A program made the position numbers and the translations under genes. DNA of 64,000 nt from contig NZ_BDUB01000001.1 in assembly GCF_002218065.1 (NCBI RefSeq), positions 3,782,720 through 3,846,719 of the forward strand, given 5' to 3'. Source of the stretch: Nodularia sp. NIES-3585. Lineage in GTDB: Bacteria > Cyanobacteriota > Cyanobacteriia > Cyanobacteriales > Nostocaceae. Position 1 is the stretch's first letter. The number at the start of each line of letters is the position of its first letter. The notes under the pieces were generated by a model. The model made no database searches and was not told the origin of the DNA. It saw only the letters and a program-made list of their open reading frames with translations. Shown here piece by piece: positions 47,154 to 56,636 of the stretch.

Positions 47154-48164
47154 TTAAACTACAACGGCTGGAGTTGTGACCTTTTCCGGTCTTTGGTGGG
47201 GAGGACGCATTTCTAAGCCCAGCAAATTCAGCATTTCTTTGTCAGCGTCATAATCGGGACAGGGAGTGGTGATTGTGAGCATTTGATTATCATCGCTGGA
47301 AAAGATGGAATTTGCGCCAGCCATAAAGCATAAAGCTTGTTCTACTTGGGAAAGTCTCGCTCTACCAGCACTCAGACGCACATCAGAATTTGGCATAATA
47401 ATTCTGGCTGTGGCGATCATGCGTACTACTTCCCAAATGGGTACATCTGGTTGGTTTTCTAGGGGTGTACCGGGGACTTGAGAAAGAATATTAATGGGGA
47501 CGGACTCTGGATGAGGTTGTAAATTTGATAGAGTCTCTAACATCCCCACACGGTCATCAACACTTTCGCCTAAACCGAGAATACCGCCAGAACAGACTGT
47601 GACATTTGTCTGTCGAACATTGTCAATTGTATTCAGGCGATCGCCATAAGTTCTCGTGGTAATAATCGTATTATAATATTCCTGAGAAGTATCCAAGTTA
47701 TGGTTATAAGCATATAATCCAGCTGCTTCTAAGCGTTTCGCCTGATTTGTGGTCAGCATTCCCAGAGTACAGCAGACTTCTAAACCCATATCGGTCACTT
47801 CTTTGACCATTTCCAGGACTGTCTCAAATTGCGAGTTATCCCGCACTTCCCGCCAAGCCGCACCCATGCAAACACGACTTACGCCCGTTGCTTTAGCTTT
47901 TTGGGCAATGTTCAGGACTGTTTCCTTCTCTAACAGTGCTTGGGGCTTGACTTCGGTTTGATAACGGGAAGACTGGGCGCAGTAGCCGCAATCTTCGGGA
48001 CAAGCACCTGTTTTAATTGAGATGAGCTTACAAACTTGTATTTTTGTTGAATCATGATATTGGCGATGCACGCTAGCAGCTTGATAAATCAGCTCTAGGA
48101 ATGGCGTGTTGTATATCGCTTGAATCTCTGCCTTTTGCCAATTGTAGCGTATTCCCACCGACAT
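47154..48164 (-). CDS. bioB: Biotin synthase
   Basis: Radical-SAM enzyme that inserts sulfur into dethiobiotin, the last step of biotin synthesis. The protein of 336 residues has the radical-SAM cluster motif CPEDCGYC (C55, C59, C62). It also has the residues around the [2Fe-2S] cluster ([17 protein letters not shown]) and the C-terminal RLSAGR arginine region. The ATG at 48164 follows AAGGA and is preferred over the GTG one codon upstream. No other bio genes are nearby. A damaged copy of its 3' end lies at 45490-45597. Confidence 0.96.
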   Translation of the reverse strand: MSVGIRYNWQKAEIQAIYNTPFLELIYQAASVHRQYHDSTKIQVCKLISIKTGACPEDCGYCAQSSRYQTEVKPQALLEKETVLNIAQKAKATGVSRVCMGAAWREVRDNSQFETVLEMVKEVTDMGLEVCCTLGMLTTNQAKRLEAAGLYAYNHNLDTSQEYYNTIITTRTYGDRLNTIDNVRQTNVTVCSGGILGLGESVDDRVGMLETLSNLQPHPESVPINILSQVPGTPLENQPDVPIWEVVRMIATARIIMPNSDVRLSAGRARLSQVEQALCFMAGANSIFSSDDNQMLTITTPCPDYDADKEMLNLLGLEMRPPHQRPEKVTTPAVVV

Positions 48165-48287
48165 CACTATCCTTCTTATAAACTGGATTGATCAAGAGCC
48201 ATTTTTTGCTGGCTCTTTTAAATATTAGACATCAGCTTACCAAGATTTTGGTGATCTGGCAGATTGATTGTAAAAATTATTACTTTT

Positions 48288-48869
48288 ATGAAATCAGAAC
48301 TACCTCTTATTACGAGCGATCGCCTGACGTTAAGAATTGCTATTAAAAAGGATATACCGCAACTAATTAAATATTTTTCTGAGAATAAAACTTATTTTAC
48401 ACCATTTTATCCTATTTTATTTGATCATTTATTTACAGAAGAGTATTGGCAATATCAAATTGAAAATAATGTCTTGGAGTTCATCCATGACCAATCATTA
48501 AAGCTGTTTATTTTTCCGCAAAAAAAGTCCACTAAAGTTATTGGGACAATAAATTTTAGTAACTTTATCCGAGGGGCAGCGCATTTTTGCTATGTAGGAT
48601 ACAGTTTAGCAGAATCTGAGCAAGGTAAAGGGTATATGACAGAAGCCTTGAAAGTTGCGACTGATTATGTATTTGAAGAATTAAATTTTCATCGCATCAT
48701 GGCTAATTATATGCCTCACAATCGGCGCAGTGGTAATGTCTTAAAAAGGCTCGGTTTTGTTGTGGAAGGATACGCGAGAGATTATTTATTAATTAATGGT
48801 AAGTGGGAAGATCATATTCTCACAAGTTTAGTCAATCCTCGCTGGAAACCAGATGAGTTGACTGTTTAA
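48288..48869 (+). CDS. GNAT-family N-acetyltransferase (RimJ/RimL-like)
   Basis: Acetyl-CoA-dependent acetyltransferase of 193 residues, RimJ/RimL-like in layout. It has LITSDRLTLRIAIKKD at the start, [19 protein letters not shown] as the acetyl-CoA-binding region (Q/R-x-x-G-x-A type) and the C-terminal NRRSGNVLKRLGF. It may acetylate a ribosomal protein N-terminus or a small molecule; the target is open. Divergent from bioB. An in-frame TTG at 48264 would add eight residues. Confidence 0.85.
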   Translation: MKSELPLITSDRLTLRIAIKKDIPQLIKYFSENKTYFTPFYPILFDHLFTEEYWQYQIENNVLEFIHDQSLKLFIFPQKKSTKVIGTINFSNFIRGAAHFCYVGYSLAESEQGKGYMTEALKVATDYVFEELNFHRIMANYMPHNRRSGNVLKRLGFVVEGYARDYLLINGKWEDHILTSLVNPRWKPDELTV

Positions 48870-48914
48870 AGAATGGGTAGAACCTCACCACCAACCCCTC
48901 TCCTTACCAAGGAA

Positions 48915-49076
48915 CCACCGTGTACACACAAATGATTAAATTACTCCAAATCTTTTTTTGTAGGGTGTGTTATGCCGCAGGCTAACGCACCATCCTAAAT
49001 TTTCGGTGCGTTAGGACTAACGTCCATAACACACCCTACCCAAATAAAGGTTTTTGGACTTGTGTGTACACCGTAG
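48915..49076. mobile_element. MITE-like element with GTGTACACA ends, copy 3
   Basis: Near-identical to 6451-6611 over its whole length, including the nested GTAGGGTGTGTT...AACACACCCTAC repeat. Flanks read CTTACCAAGGA on the left and CTTACCAAGGAGAGG on the right, so about 11 target bases are repeated. Joining the flanks rebuilds the palindrome CTCTCCTTACCAAGGAGAG, so the element landed in a terminator-like hairpin repeat. Confidence 0.75.
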
Positions 49077-49105
49077 CTTACCAAGGAGAGGGGAGAAGAA
49101 GAAAT

Positions 49106-51997
49106 TCAATCTGGCCTCAAGTCGTTAGATAATTCCACAATTCCCCTAGATCCATCTATTCTTACCCGTTGCCCATCTTGTAATATCCAGGTAGCATTGT
49201 GAACATCCATGATTGCGGGAATCCCATACTCACGAGCTACGATTGCACCGTGAGAAAGTCGTCCACCAGCCTCAGCAATTAAGCCGCCAGCCCTGACTAA
49301 CACAGGGGCCCAACCGGAATCTGTGTAAGGTACGACCAAAATTGTCTCGCGGTTGATTTCTGGTAAATCTTCTAAATTTCTGACTACCTTGATTCGTCCT
49401 TCGGCTTGTCCGTGACTGGCGGGAATACCTTGTAATATTTGGTCTGAGTAAAGCGGAGAAGGGGGCAGGGGATGGGGTGGTGTATGGCCGTAAACTAAAA
49501 GGGGGATTTGATTAAACTGACTATCTTGGTGGAATTGCGATCGCCTGAATTGTACTAAATCAGATAAATGTTCTCTGAGTTGAAAATCTTCCCCCGCTAC
49601 TAAACGGCGAACTTCATCTAATTCTAGAAAAAAGATATCCCCAGTTTGCTGGAGTAAACCAGATTTTAACCAAATTCTCTCTAATGCTACAAATCGCCAC
49701 CGCAATTCAGCTAATAGTCGAGAGTAAAGTTCGGTAACTCGTCCTTTAATATCTACCCGTCGCTGTACTACCCCTTGTTTGCGCTTTGCTGATATAACCT
49801 GATTGATGGCATCTTTAGCATCTGTCTCTGGTTGATTTTGCCATAACTGTACAAACAACTGCTTGATGGGTTGGGGGTTTTCCTTCCAGGTAGGAACAGC
49901 AATATTTGTCCCCACATCACTCAAATAGCCGTAATCTTCCAGCAGTTCGTTAAATTCATTGAGAATTCTCTCTCCCTCTGGGGTTTGTGCCAATTGTGCA
50001 AATACTTGATGCGGTTCACATTCAGGTAATACTTGTTGAGCATCTGCGGCTAAAGCCGTGAGCGATCGCAATGCTGAAACTTCTGGGGCGACACTGTGAT
50101 CAATTTCCTCATCTTTGACGCGAAAAATTCCTTGTCTCAACGCTGCACTCAAAGGCGCTAAAATGCTGTAATAAGTTCCACTGCGGAGCAATTCCAGAAT
50201 AAAATCTATTCTTTCTAATAGCTGGGGCGCTGTCAGTTCTTCTAGAGATTCATGTGCTAATTCTGACAATCCTGGAATAAATTTTTGACTATAATCCCGC
50301 TTAAAGTCTTTTTCTAAGGTGAGTTCTCGCTTCAACAACCGCATTAATCCTGGTAAATTCGCCAAAGTGGACTTTAACGGCGGTTTGCTCATCTTAGCGC
50401 CTCTGGTTAAAAATTCCAGACTTTCTGGTGGTAAGCCCATCCGCAGAAAAATTTGTCCTAACAGAGATGCATTAAAATAAGCTCTAGAATAGTGCAGTGT
50501 GGCAGTGGCGGTAAAATCTAATTTTGAGGCGCGATCGCCTAAAACCAAAGTAAAAATATATCCCCAAACGCCACAAGTCAAAGGGCGATTAATCGACCAG
50601 GTTAAGGGTTGAATTACACCAGGAATGACTTCGGCGGCTATTTTCCTGGTCCAGATGGGCAGTAAGGTAGTAATGGGTCGAGATTGCAAAACCCAGAGAT
50701 TTTGACTGTCATAAGTCCATTCAATATCTTGAGGCAGTCCGTGATATTGTTTTTCTAGTCGCCGGACTAAGTATGCTACCTGTTTAATTAATGCTTGTGG
50801 TACTTGCCCACTTCCCTCCAACTGCACAGAGGAAATATTATCTGTTTCCACCACAAAGGCGCGATATTGTTCTGGTGTAACTTTCCCCGAAACCACCTGA
50901 GTGGGGCTACCGGGTAAAGCTTCAATCACAATTGCATCCCCTTGCTGAGTGATGGGATCGCGACTGAAAGCAACGCCAGAATAGACACTCTGAATTTGCT
51001 GTTGTACTAGTACAGCCATGGCCGTATCTGGTAAACCGCGATCGCGACGATACTGCACAGCCGATGGATGATTGTAAGAAGCTTGGACTTGAGCGATCGC
51101 GGCTTGTAATTGCCGTTTACTGGTAACATTCAAAATTGTTTCGTACTGTCCAGCCGCCGAAGCTTGCTCTGAGTCTTCCCCGATAGCAGAGGAACGCACA
51201 ACTAAAGGAGATAAATCAGAAGGTTGCAGCCTTGCAATCAACCCTTGTGAATCATCTATGGGAGAAATCACCCATCCTTTCGGCACTGGATAGCCCCAGC
51301 GCTTAATTTGAGATAATGTCGCGGCTTTTTCACCGACTACGGCAGGATCTAACTGGTCATCTAGAGACAGAAGCGAGCGATTACCGCGTAAATATGCAAA
51401 ACTTGCTTGTGAATCTGTATCGGCCTCTTGGGCTGGAAGATTCAAATCATCGGGAATTTTTGTGTAAATCCAGCCCAATACTCCAGCTAGGACAATAGCC
51501 GCCATGACTTTGGGGAAATTGCCAACATTCAGCAGTAAGACAAACAAGGGAAATACAAATAAAACTCCGAATTTTACCAGTTGCCGAGATTGCAGAACAG
51601 TAAAACTGATAATTGTCAATAAACCTGTAAATATTGCTACTAGGGGGTCGTGGACGATAAATCCCCAAACGACATTGGTTGTACCTGCCCCTCTACCTAC
51701 CCCATATCTACCTAATACCAAGGCAATCAAGGCAATTAATTCCCAAACCGATCCTTCGGGAAAAAATCCGCGAGACAGAAATACTGCCCCGATTCCCTTG
51801 AGCGCTTCTGACAAAACAGCCAGAATACCTACCCATGTACCGCCGTGATAAAAAGCGGCTGAAACACTGATGTTTTTAGTGCCAATTTGTGATAGTTGCC
51901 TGCCTTTGAGGGCGTAAGTAATCCAACCAATAATTGGTAATGCGCCCAAGACTGGACAGGCAATTAAAATAACTAAGGCTCCCCAAGGTTCAATCAT
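49106..51997 (-). CDS. PlsY-like acyltransferase domain fused to PEP-synthase-like phosphotransferase
   Basis: Protein of 963 residues. The N-terminus (about 1-195) is a multi-pass membrane domain resembling PlsY glycerol-3-phosphate acyltransferase (GALPIIGWITYALKG, FYHGGTWVGILAVLSEALKG in part, AGTTNVVWGF). A PEP/pyruvate-binding ATP-grasp domain (about 215-445) follows, with VGEKAATLSQIKRWG and VRSSAIGEDSE. The C-terminal PEP-utiliser mobile domain has the phospho-histidine H916 in GGRLSHGAIVAREYGIPA. Such fusions occur in cyanobacteria and are usually annotated as acyltransferase. Coupling of the two activities is not proven. It may need a partner for the missing middle functions. Confidence 0.85.
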   Translation of the reverse strand: MIEPWGALVILIACPVLGALPIIGWITYALKGRQLSQIGTKNISVSAAFYHGGTWVGILAVLSEALKGIGAVFLSRGFFPEGSVWELIALIALVLGRYGVGRGAGTTNVVWGFIVHDPLVAIFTGLLTIISFTVLQSRQLVKFGVLFVFPLFVLLLNVGNFPKVMAAIVLAGVLGWIYTKIPDDLNLPAQEADTDSQASFAYLRGNRSLLSLDDQLDPAVVGEKAATLSQIKRWGYPVPKGWVISPIDDSQGLIARLQPSDLSPLVVRSSAIGEDSEQASAAGQYETILNVTSKRQLQAAIAQVQASYNHPSAVQYRRDRGLPDTAMAVLVQQQIQSVYSGVAFSRDPITQQGDAIVIEALPGSPTQVVSGKVTPEQYRAFVVETDNISSVQLEGSGQVPQALIKQVAYLVRRLEKQYHGLPQDIEWTYDSQNLWVLQSRPITTLLPIWTRKIAAEVIPGVIQPLTWSINRPLTCGVWGYIFTLVLGDRASKLDFTATATLHYSRAYFNASLLGQIFLRMGLPPESLEFLTRGAKMSKPPLKSTLANLPGLMRLLKRELTLEKDFKRDYSQKFIPGLSELAHESLEELTAPQLLERIDFILELLRSGTYYSILAPLSAALRQGIFRVKDEEIDHSVAPEVSALRSLTALAADAQQVLPECEPHQVFAQLAQTPEGERILNEFNELLEDYGYLSDVGTNIAVPTWKENPQPIKQLFVQLWQNQPETDAKDAINQVISAKRKQGVVQRRVDIKGRVTELYSRLLAELRWRFVALERIWLKSGLLQQTGDIFFLELDEVRRLVAGEDFQLREHLSDLVQFRRSQFHQDSQFNQIPLLVYGHTPPHPLPPSPLYSDQILQGIPASHGQAEGRIKVVRNLEDLPEINRETILVVPYTDSGWAPVLVRAGGLIAEAGGRLSHGAIVAREYGIPAIMDVHNATWILQDGQRVRIDGSRGIVELSNDLRPD

Positions 51998-52169
51998 TAT
52001 GGATTTTTGATTTTAGATTCATTTTCCATCTAAAACCTCAAATCGGAAATTCTCAAGTTTTTCTGAAATTTTTTGATGGCGGTTAGGACGTTGTGATTTA
52101 GCTGACTCGATGGACACTTGGCTGCGGTGGAAACCGTTGTTGCAAGTGTCCCTGTCAGTTGCTAGTTAC

Positions 52170-52310
52170 TCAGTTTAGCGCATAGGCAGCTTGCATCGCC
52201 CAAATAATTAAGGCAGCAATCGATCCCAATAGCAAGACGGTAGAGATGGTTACTACTCTGGGGGAATCTGCACCTTTAAATTTCATAATTCCGCGGTTTA
52301 AATCGGACAT
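52170..52310 (-). CDS. Small single-pass membrane protein (46 aa)
   Basis: Encodes MSDLNRGIMKFKGADSPR followed by one membrane helix (about 19-41, VVTISTVLLLGSIAALIIWA) and a short tail. The ribosome binding site AGGAGG lies 11 bases before the ATG, and the composition is strongly coding. The size and layout recall small thylakoid subunits, but it matches none of the photosystem or cytochrome b6f small subunits I know. It sits upstream of the PlsY/PEP fusion on the same strand with a 170-base gap. Confidence 0.75.
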   Translation of the reverse strand: MSDLNRGIMKFKGADSPRVVTISTVLLLGSIAALIIWAMQAAYALN

Positions 52311-52513
52311 AGCTTTGTAAACCTCCTTTGTTACAGTGCTAATTTGTCCGTTTTGATTGTAGTCTTTCTATTTGCGGATCAAGCTAAATTACAGATAATA
52401 TTTTGTTTAAGCTTTGCAACAATGTTTGATTTTGTTTTTTAACGCAAAGGTTCGCGGAGGTTAACGCAAAGGTTCGCAAAGGTTTTTTGCACCTCTGGCT
52501 TGATGGAAGTTTT

Positions 52514-53488
52514 ATGGGAGGGCGTTTACTGGTGAAGTTAGCACTGATTATATTTTTAGGGGTTGTGGGGTTATTTGTGCTGGTTGAGGTGGGGTTGCGA
52601 TCGCTTTTGGGTTTTGGTAATCCACTGATTTATATTGGTGATCCGCACATTGGTTATTTATTAGCCCCAAATCAACGCACTCGTCGTTTTGGTAATCGGA
52701 TTGAAATTAATCAGTATTCTATGCGTAGTCCGCCTATTGAAAAGATACCCGCAGCTTCTACTCTCCGGGTGCTAATTATTGGCGATTCTATTGCTAATGG
52801 TGGCTGGTGGACAGACCAGGATTATACAATTTCTCACCTGCTCACCTGTTCTTTAAAGGCAGAAAATATTGGTAATTTTCAAGATGTAGAAGTATTAAAT
52901 GCTTCGGCTAATTCTTGGGGACCGAGAAACGAATTAGCCTATTTACAACGATTTGGTAATTTTCAGGCTCAAGTGGTGGTGTTATTAATTAATACTGATG
53001 ATTTATTCGGCACTGCACCGACTTCTTTACCTGTGGGACGCGATCGCAATTACCCAGACCAAAAACCTCTCCTAGCATTGGTGGAAGTCTGGCAACGGTA
53101 TCTTATTAAACCACAGCCTATTCCCGAAATGAAAGCTGTGCAGAAAGAAGCAGGGGATATAGTAGGAATTAATTTGGAGGCTATTAGCCAAATCCAAGCA
53201 TTCGCTCGTCAAAACAATAGCCAATTTTTGCTGCTGATGACTCCCTTATTGCGAGAAATTGGGGAACCAGGCCCCCGTGACTACGAAATTAAAACCCGTC
53301 AGAGACTGATTGACTTTACTCAGGCGCAGCAAATTACATATGTAGATTTTTTACCTTTACTCAATGCACACCCAGAACCAAAAGCCTTGTATCAAGACCA
53401 CATACACTTCAACTTGCAAGGTAATCAGTTTATCAGTCAAACTATAGAGCGATCGCTTCTTTTGTTACTGAATCCACAGATACGATAA
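52514..53488 (+). CDS. SGNH/GDSL-hydrolase-like protein with N-terminal membrane anchor
   Basis: Protein of 324 residues. One N-terminal membrane helix (LALIIFLGVVGLFVLVEV) is followed by a SGNH domain. The block I serine is in RVLIIGDSIANGG, the oxyanion region in NASANSWGPRNE, and the catalytic Asp-x-x-His in YQDHIHFNLQGNQF. It could be a lipase, esterase or polysaccharide O-deacetylase, acting outside the membrane. ATG at 52514 is preferred over a TTG at 52487. A heptamer array follows the stop. Confidence 0.82.
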   Translation: MGGRLLVKLALIIFLGVVGLFVLVEVGLRSLLGFGNPLIYIGDPHIGYLLAPNQRTRRFGNRIEINQYSMRSPPIEKIPAASTLRVLIIGDSIANGGWWTDQDYTISHLLTCSLKAENIGNFQDVEVLNASANSWGPRNELAYLQRFGNFQAQVVVLLINTDDLFGTAPTSLPVGRDRNYPDQKPLLALVEVWQRYLIKPQPIPEMKAVQKEAGDIVGINLEAISQIQAFARQNNSQFLLLMTPLLREIGEPGPRDYEIKTRQRLIDFTQAQQITYVDFLPLLNAHPEPKALYQDHIHFNLQGNQFISQTIERSLLLLLNPQIR

Positions 53489-53541
53489 ATCGCGTCTGTA
53501 TAATTAAGTGCTGAGTCCAAAGAAGGGTTATTTCTCTTTAC

Positions 53542-53623
53542 CCCACTCCCTACTCCCCACTCCCTACTCCCCACTCCCTACTCCCCACTCCCTACTCCCT
53601 ACTCCCCACTCCCCACTCCCTAT
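53542..53623. repeat. CCCCACT/CCCTACT heptamer tandem array
   Basis: About twelve heptamers alternating between CCCCACT and CCCTACT, between two convergent genes. The array reaches the stop codon of the TPR gene on the minus strand. Confidence 0.9.
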
Positions 53624-54645
53624 TAAAGCGCATCTATACACTGCTGTACTTTTTGTAAGTGCGGCTGAGATTCGATGGCTGTCGCTAAATGTTGAGCATT
53701 GTGGTAGTAAGACAGCGCTAACTTTTTGCGTTTAGTTTTAGCGTAAAAGTTACCCATATTCAGCAGCGTGGAAATTTCTCCCAGACAATCACCAATTTCT
53801 TGATAAATCGCGATCGCTTGCTCATAATATTTCATAGCTTGACGATTATTCGCCAAGAGGCTGTAGGTAAAACCAATATTATGTAAGGTTGTCCCTTCAC
53901 CAGCGCGATCATTTATAGCCCGACGTGTTAATAAAACTTGAGAGTAAAGTAACAGGGCTTTTTTTGGTTCTCCTAAATCACCATAGACAGAAGCAATATT
54001 ATTTAAGGTAGTAGCTTCGCCCATGACATTCTTCACCGCTCGTTGAATCGGGAGCGCTGCTTGCAAAAATTCTAAAGCTTTCTCATACTGGCCTAAAGTG
54101 CTGTAAGCATAACCAATACCATTGAGGGTAGTGGCTTCACCAGAAAAATCTCCTAGTGTTCGACGCATGGCCAAAATTTGGTATTGTAGCAACAGCGATC
54201 GCTTGGGTTTGCCCAACTTGCTATAAATTAGTGCGACATCATTCAGAGTAGAAATTTCGCCGGGAATATCTTGCAAATCTCTGAAGATTCGTAATCCTTG
54301 ATCAAAATACTCCAGCGATCGCGACAAACGGCCCAAACGGCTGTAGGTAGATCCCAAATTGCTCAGTGCGATCGCTTCGGCTCGTTGGTTACCAAGTTCC
54401 ACAGCTACCAAACGGGCTTGCTGAAAACACTCTAATGCTTGCAAAGGTTGGCAACAACTCAGATGAGCTAAACCAATATCATTTAATGTATGGCCTTCTC
54501 TGGCGCGGTCTGGAATTGCTCTGGCTAACTCTAAATTCTCACTGGCAAAACTGAGATATTCTTGAAACTGCCCCTGTTTGTAGTAGCGGCTGGCTTCGTC
54601 ACGGCGTTGTTCCCACTCTTGGACTTGATTAAAAGCTTGCGTCAT
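53623..54645 (-). CDS. Soluble TPR-repeat protein
   Basis: Protein of 340 residues with about seven 40-residue TPR units of the TPR_12 type, such as SLEYFDQGLRIFRDLQDIPG, then GEATTLNGIGYAYSTLGQYE and MKYYEQAIAIYQEIGDCLGE. There is no signal peptide or enzymatic domain. The unit consensus recalls the TPR parts of the two CHAT proteins, but the copies are diverged at DNA level. It probably binds a partner protein; the function is unknown. Monocistronic. Confidence 0.85.
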   Translation of the reverse strand: MTQAFNQVQEWEQRRDEASRYYKQGQFQEYLSFASENLELARAIPDRAREGHTLNDIGLAHLSCCQPLQALECFQQARLVAVELGNQRAEAIALSNLGSTYSRLGRLSRSLEYFDQGLRIFRDLQDIPGEISTLNDVALIYSKLGKPKRSLLLQYQILAMRRTLGDFSGEATTLNGIGYAYSTLGQYEKALEFLQAALPIQRAVKNVMGEATTLNNIASVYGDLGEPKKALLLYSQVLLTRRAINDRAGEGTTLHNIGFTYSLLANNRQAMKYYEQAIAIYQEIGDCLGEISTLLNMGNFYAKTKRKKLALSYYHNAQHLATAIESQPHLQKVQQCIDAL

Positions 54646-54811
54646 CTGACTCCGGTTACACTCTGCGATGAATTGGCAAGTGATCGTTAGGAATAAACCC
54701 TTTGGAAGATTCCCAAGTTTAAGTTAATTGTTATATTCTACCTTTAGAGATAAAAAGTAAACAGAGTTTAAAGAAAAAAATCTATCTATAGATACTTGAC
54801 GGTTAACTGTT

Positions 54812-55022
54812 GATATAGGAATCCGATGTGATTATTGAAAAAATCTAAGTATATGTAGGGTGTGTTATGGCTTTAGCCTAACGCACCGTCTTCTGCGTCT
54901 TTGTGCGTTACCTGTTGATAGTTCGTAGGGTGTGTTATGCCGTAGGCTAACGCACCTTGAATTGTTGACACTGAAGCCGAAGTTTTGACGGTGCGTTGCG
55001 CTGCGCGACAACACACCCTACA
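54812..55022. repeat. Two adjacent GTGTGTTATGGC-type palindromic repeats
   Basis: The first part (54812-54910) matches the left part of the element at 21941 (ATAGGAATCCGATGTGATT...GCCTAACGCACCGTC). The second (about 54926-55022) is a complete inverted repeat with arms GTAGGGTGTGTT and AACACACCCTAC. Non-coding. Such repeats tend to nest in each other in this window. Confidence 0.65.
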
Positions 55023-55166
55023 TTAAAAGTTCTTAATATAGGTTGAAATATTAGTGCCGACTTACTTAGTAGAGAACCTGCATATAACGTCGCTCCATTC
55101 TTTGTGAGAAATATCTGCTCAAAAAAACGCGTAAATACAGACTTATCTGCATTTATCTGCGGTTCA

Positions 55167-55754
55167 TTACTGCTCACGAAGCCAGAGAGCTAATCCACCC
55201 CCACGACCACGAGCCGCAATAAAACCTTCTGTCACCACAAAGAAAGCAAAAAAAGGTAGTTTAGCTATAGGCTGCTCATAAAAATCCTCAGTTTGACCTT
55301 TAGCAGCGCCAATCGGCTGGTTGTAGACTGTACGACCAAACAAACTCAAAAGCAGATAATTAAAGTCAAATGCCAATAAATTTTTCTTGCCTAAATACTT
55401 TGCTGGTCCGGTAAGCTGCAACAACACTGGGCCTAATTGCACCTGATTACCAATTTCGCCTTTGCTTGAATCCTGCTGTGAACTAAAAGAAATCTGGACG
55501 GCTACAAACTTTGGCACATACAAACCCTTCCCTAAGATAATTCCACCTCGTTTTCGAGCTTTTTTAGTGCCGGTAGCAAAGCACAGTTGCCATTTACCCA
55601 GAAGCGATTCAAAGGGATAACTCAGCCGTTCCTGTTTGGCAACTTTTTCGGCTTGTAATAAAGCATTTACAACTGTTTGGGCAGTAGGACGTGCGCCCCC
55701 TTGTCCGCGATATGCAGCTACTGCTTGAGATAAGGTGGATGTGAAATCAGCCAT
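55167..55754 (-). CDS. PAP/fibrillin-like protein
   Basis: Protein of 195 residues with features of plastid-lipid-associated (fibrillin) proteins. It shows LLGKWQLCFATGTKKAR near residue 50, a beta-rich middle and the C-terminal GFIAARGRGGGLALWLRE. Fibrillins are lipocalin-like and bind lipids or quinones at thylakoids and plastoglobules. The assignment rests on pattern recognition, with moderate certainty. Monocistronic, no signal peptide. Confidence 0.65.
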   Translation of the reverse strand: MADFTSTLSQAVAAYRGQGGARPTAQTVVNALLQAEKVAKQERLSYPFESLLGKWQLCFATGTKKARKRGGIILGKGLYVPKFVAVQISFSSQQDSSKGEIGNQVQLGPVLLQLTGPAKYLGKKNLLAFDFNYLLLSLFGRTVYNQPIGAAKGQTEDFYEQPIAKLPFFAFFVVTEGFIAARGRGGGLALWLREQ

Positions 55755-55930
55755 TTAGTATATTTCTGTGAAGTATTTTTTAAATAGCTTGAAATTATAG
55801 CACAATAGAGGAACAAGTTTTCTAAAAATCCCCGTTGCTGGTAACTCAACGAAATTGTCTTTGGTGTGGTTTGGGTAGAGTGCAACTGATAACTCAACTT
55901 GCTGACCTGTAGACGTTGCGAGGTGACAAT

Positions 55931-56488
55931 ATGGATGCTAACAAAATCCTGAAACTTTATGCAGCAGGAGAACGCACATTTAATAGAGCCAATTTACATC
56001 AAATAAATCTTTGTGCTACTGACTTGAGTGGTGCTAATTTCACTGAAGCTGATTTGAGTGGTGCAAACCTCAGTCAAGCTAATTTGACTGGATGTAACTT
56101 TAGTCGAGCAAATCTAACTGATGCTGACCTGAGTGGTGCAAACTTGACCAATGCAAACTTGAGTGAAGTTAACTTAATTGGTGCTGACCTGATTAGGGTT
56201 AACCTAGAGGAGACTAACTTAAGTCGTGCAGATTTGCGGAGTGCAAATTTAGAAATTGCCAACTTGGTAGTTGCAAACCTGAGTGAAGCCGAAATGAGTG
56301 GGGCAAATTTAAGAAACGCTAATCTCAGAAAGGCTAATTTAATTGGTTGCAATATCAATGAAGCTGAACTCAGTGGCGCAGACTTAACAGGAGCAATCAT
56401 CACTGAGCCAGATAAAAACGGAGGAATATTGCATATAGGAATATCTCATAAATGGGTTACTTGGGCTGGTAGTTATTCCTATCATTAG
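55931..56488 (+). CDS. Pentapeptide-repeat protein
   Basis: Protein of 185 residues, mostly tandem A(D/N)LXX pentapeptides (about 23-160, for example TDLSGANFTEADLSGANLS) that fold as a right-handed quadrilateral beta-helix. Cyanobacteria have many such proteins, mostly of unknown function. The ATG at 55931 follows GAGGTGACAAT, a better start than the TTG five codons upstream. No signal peptide. Confidence 0.88.
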   Translation: MDANKILKLYAAGERTFNRANLHQINLCATDLSGANFTEADLSGANLSQANLTGCNFSRANLTDADLSGANLTNANLSEVNLIGADLIRVNLEETNLSRADLRSANLEIANLVVANLSEAEMSGANLRNANLRKANLIGCNINEAELSGADLTGAIITEPDKNGGILHIGISHKWVTWAGSYSYH

Positions 56489-56636
56489 ATTCTTAAATCA
56501 TTTGTGAGCAGAGAAAACCCCGGTGTCTTGAAGATACCGGGATTCTCAGCGTTTACAAACCCAAAAGGGTTACGCTGCGCTTTAGCGGAGCCATACCCCC
56601 AGTACAATTTTTGGGTAATTTATTTTTTGGTATTCC

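Noticed and set aside
56074-56403. 109-codon ORF antisense to the pentapeptide gene
   Set aside because: Its repeated LxLxSA pattern mirrors the pentapeptide repeat on the true strand.
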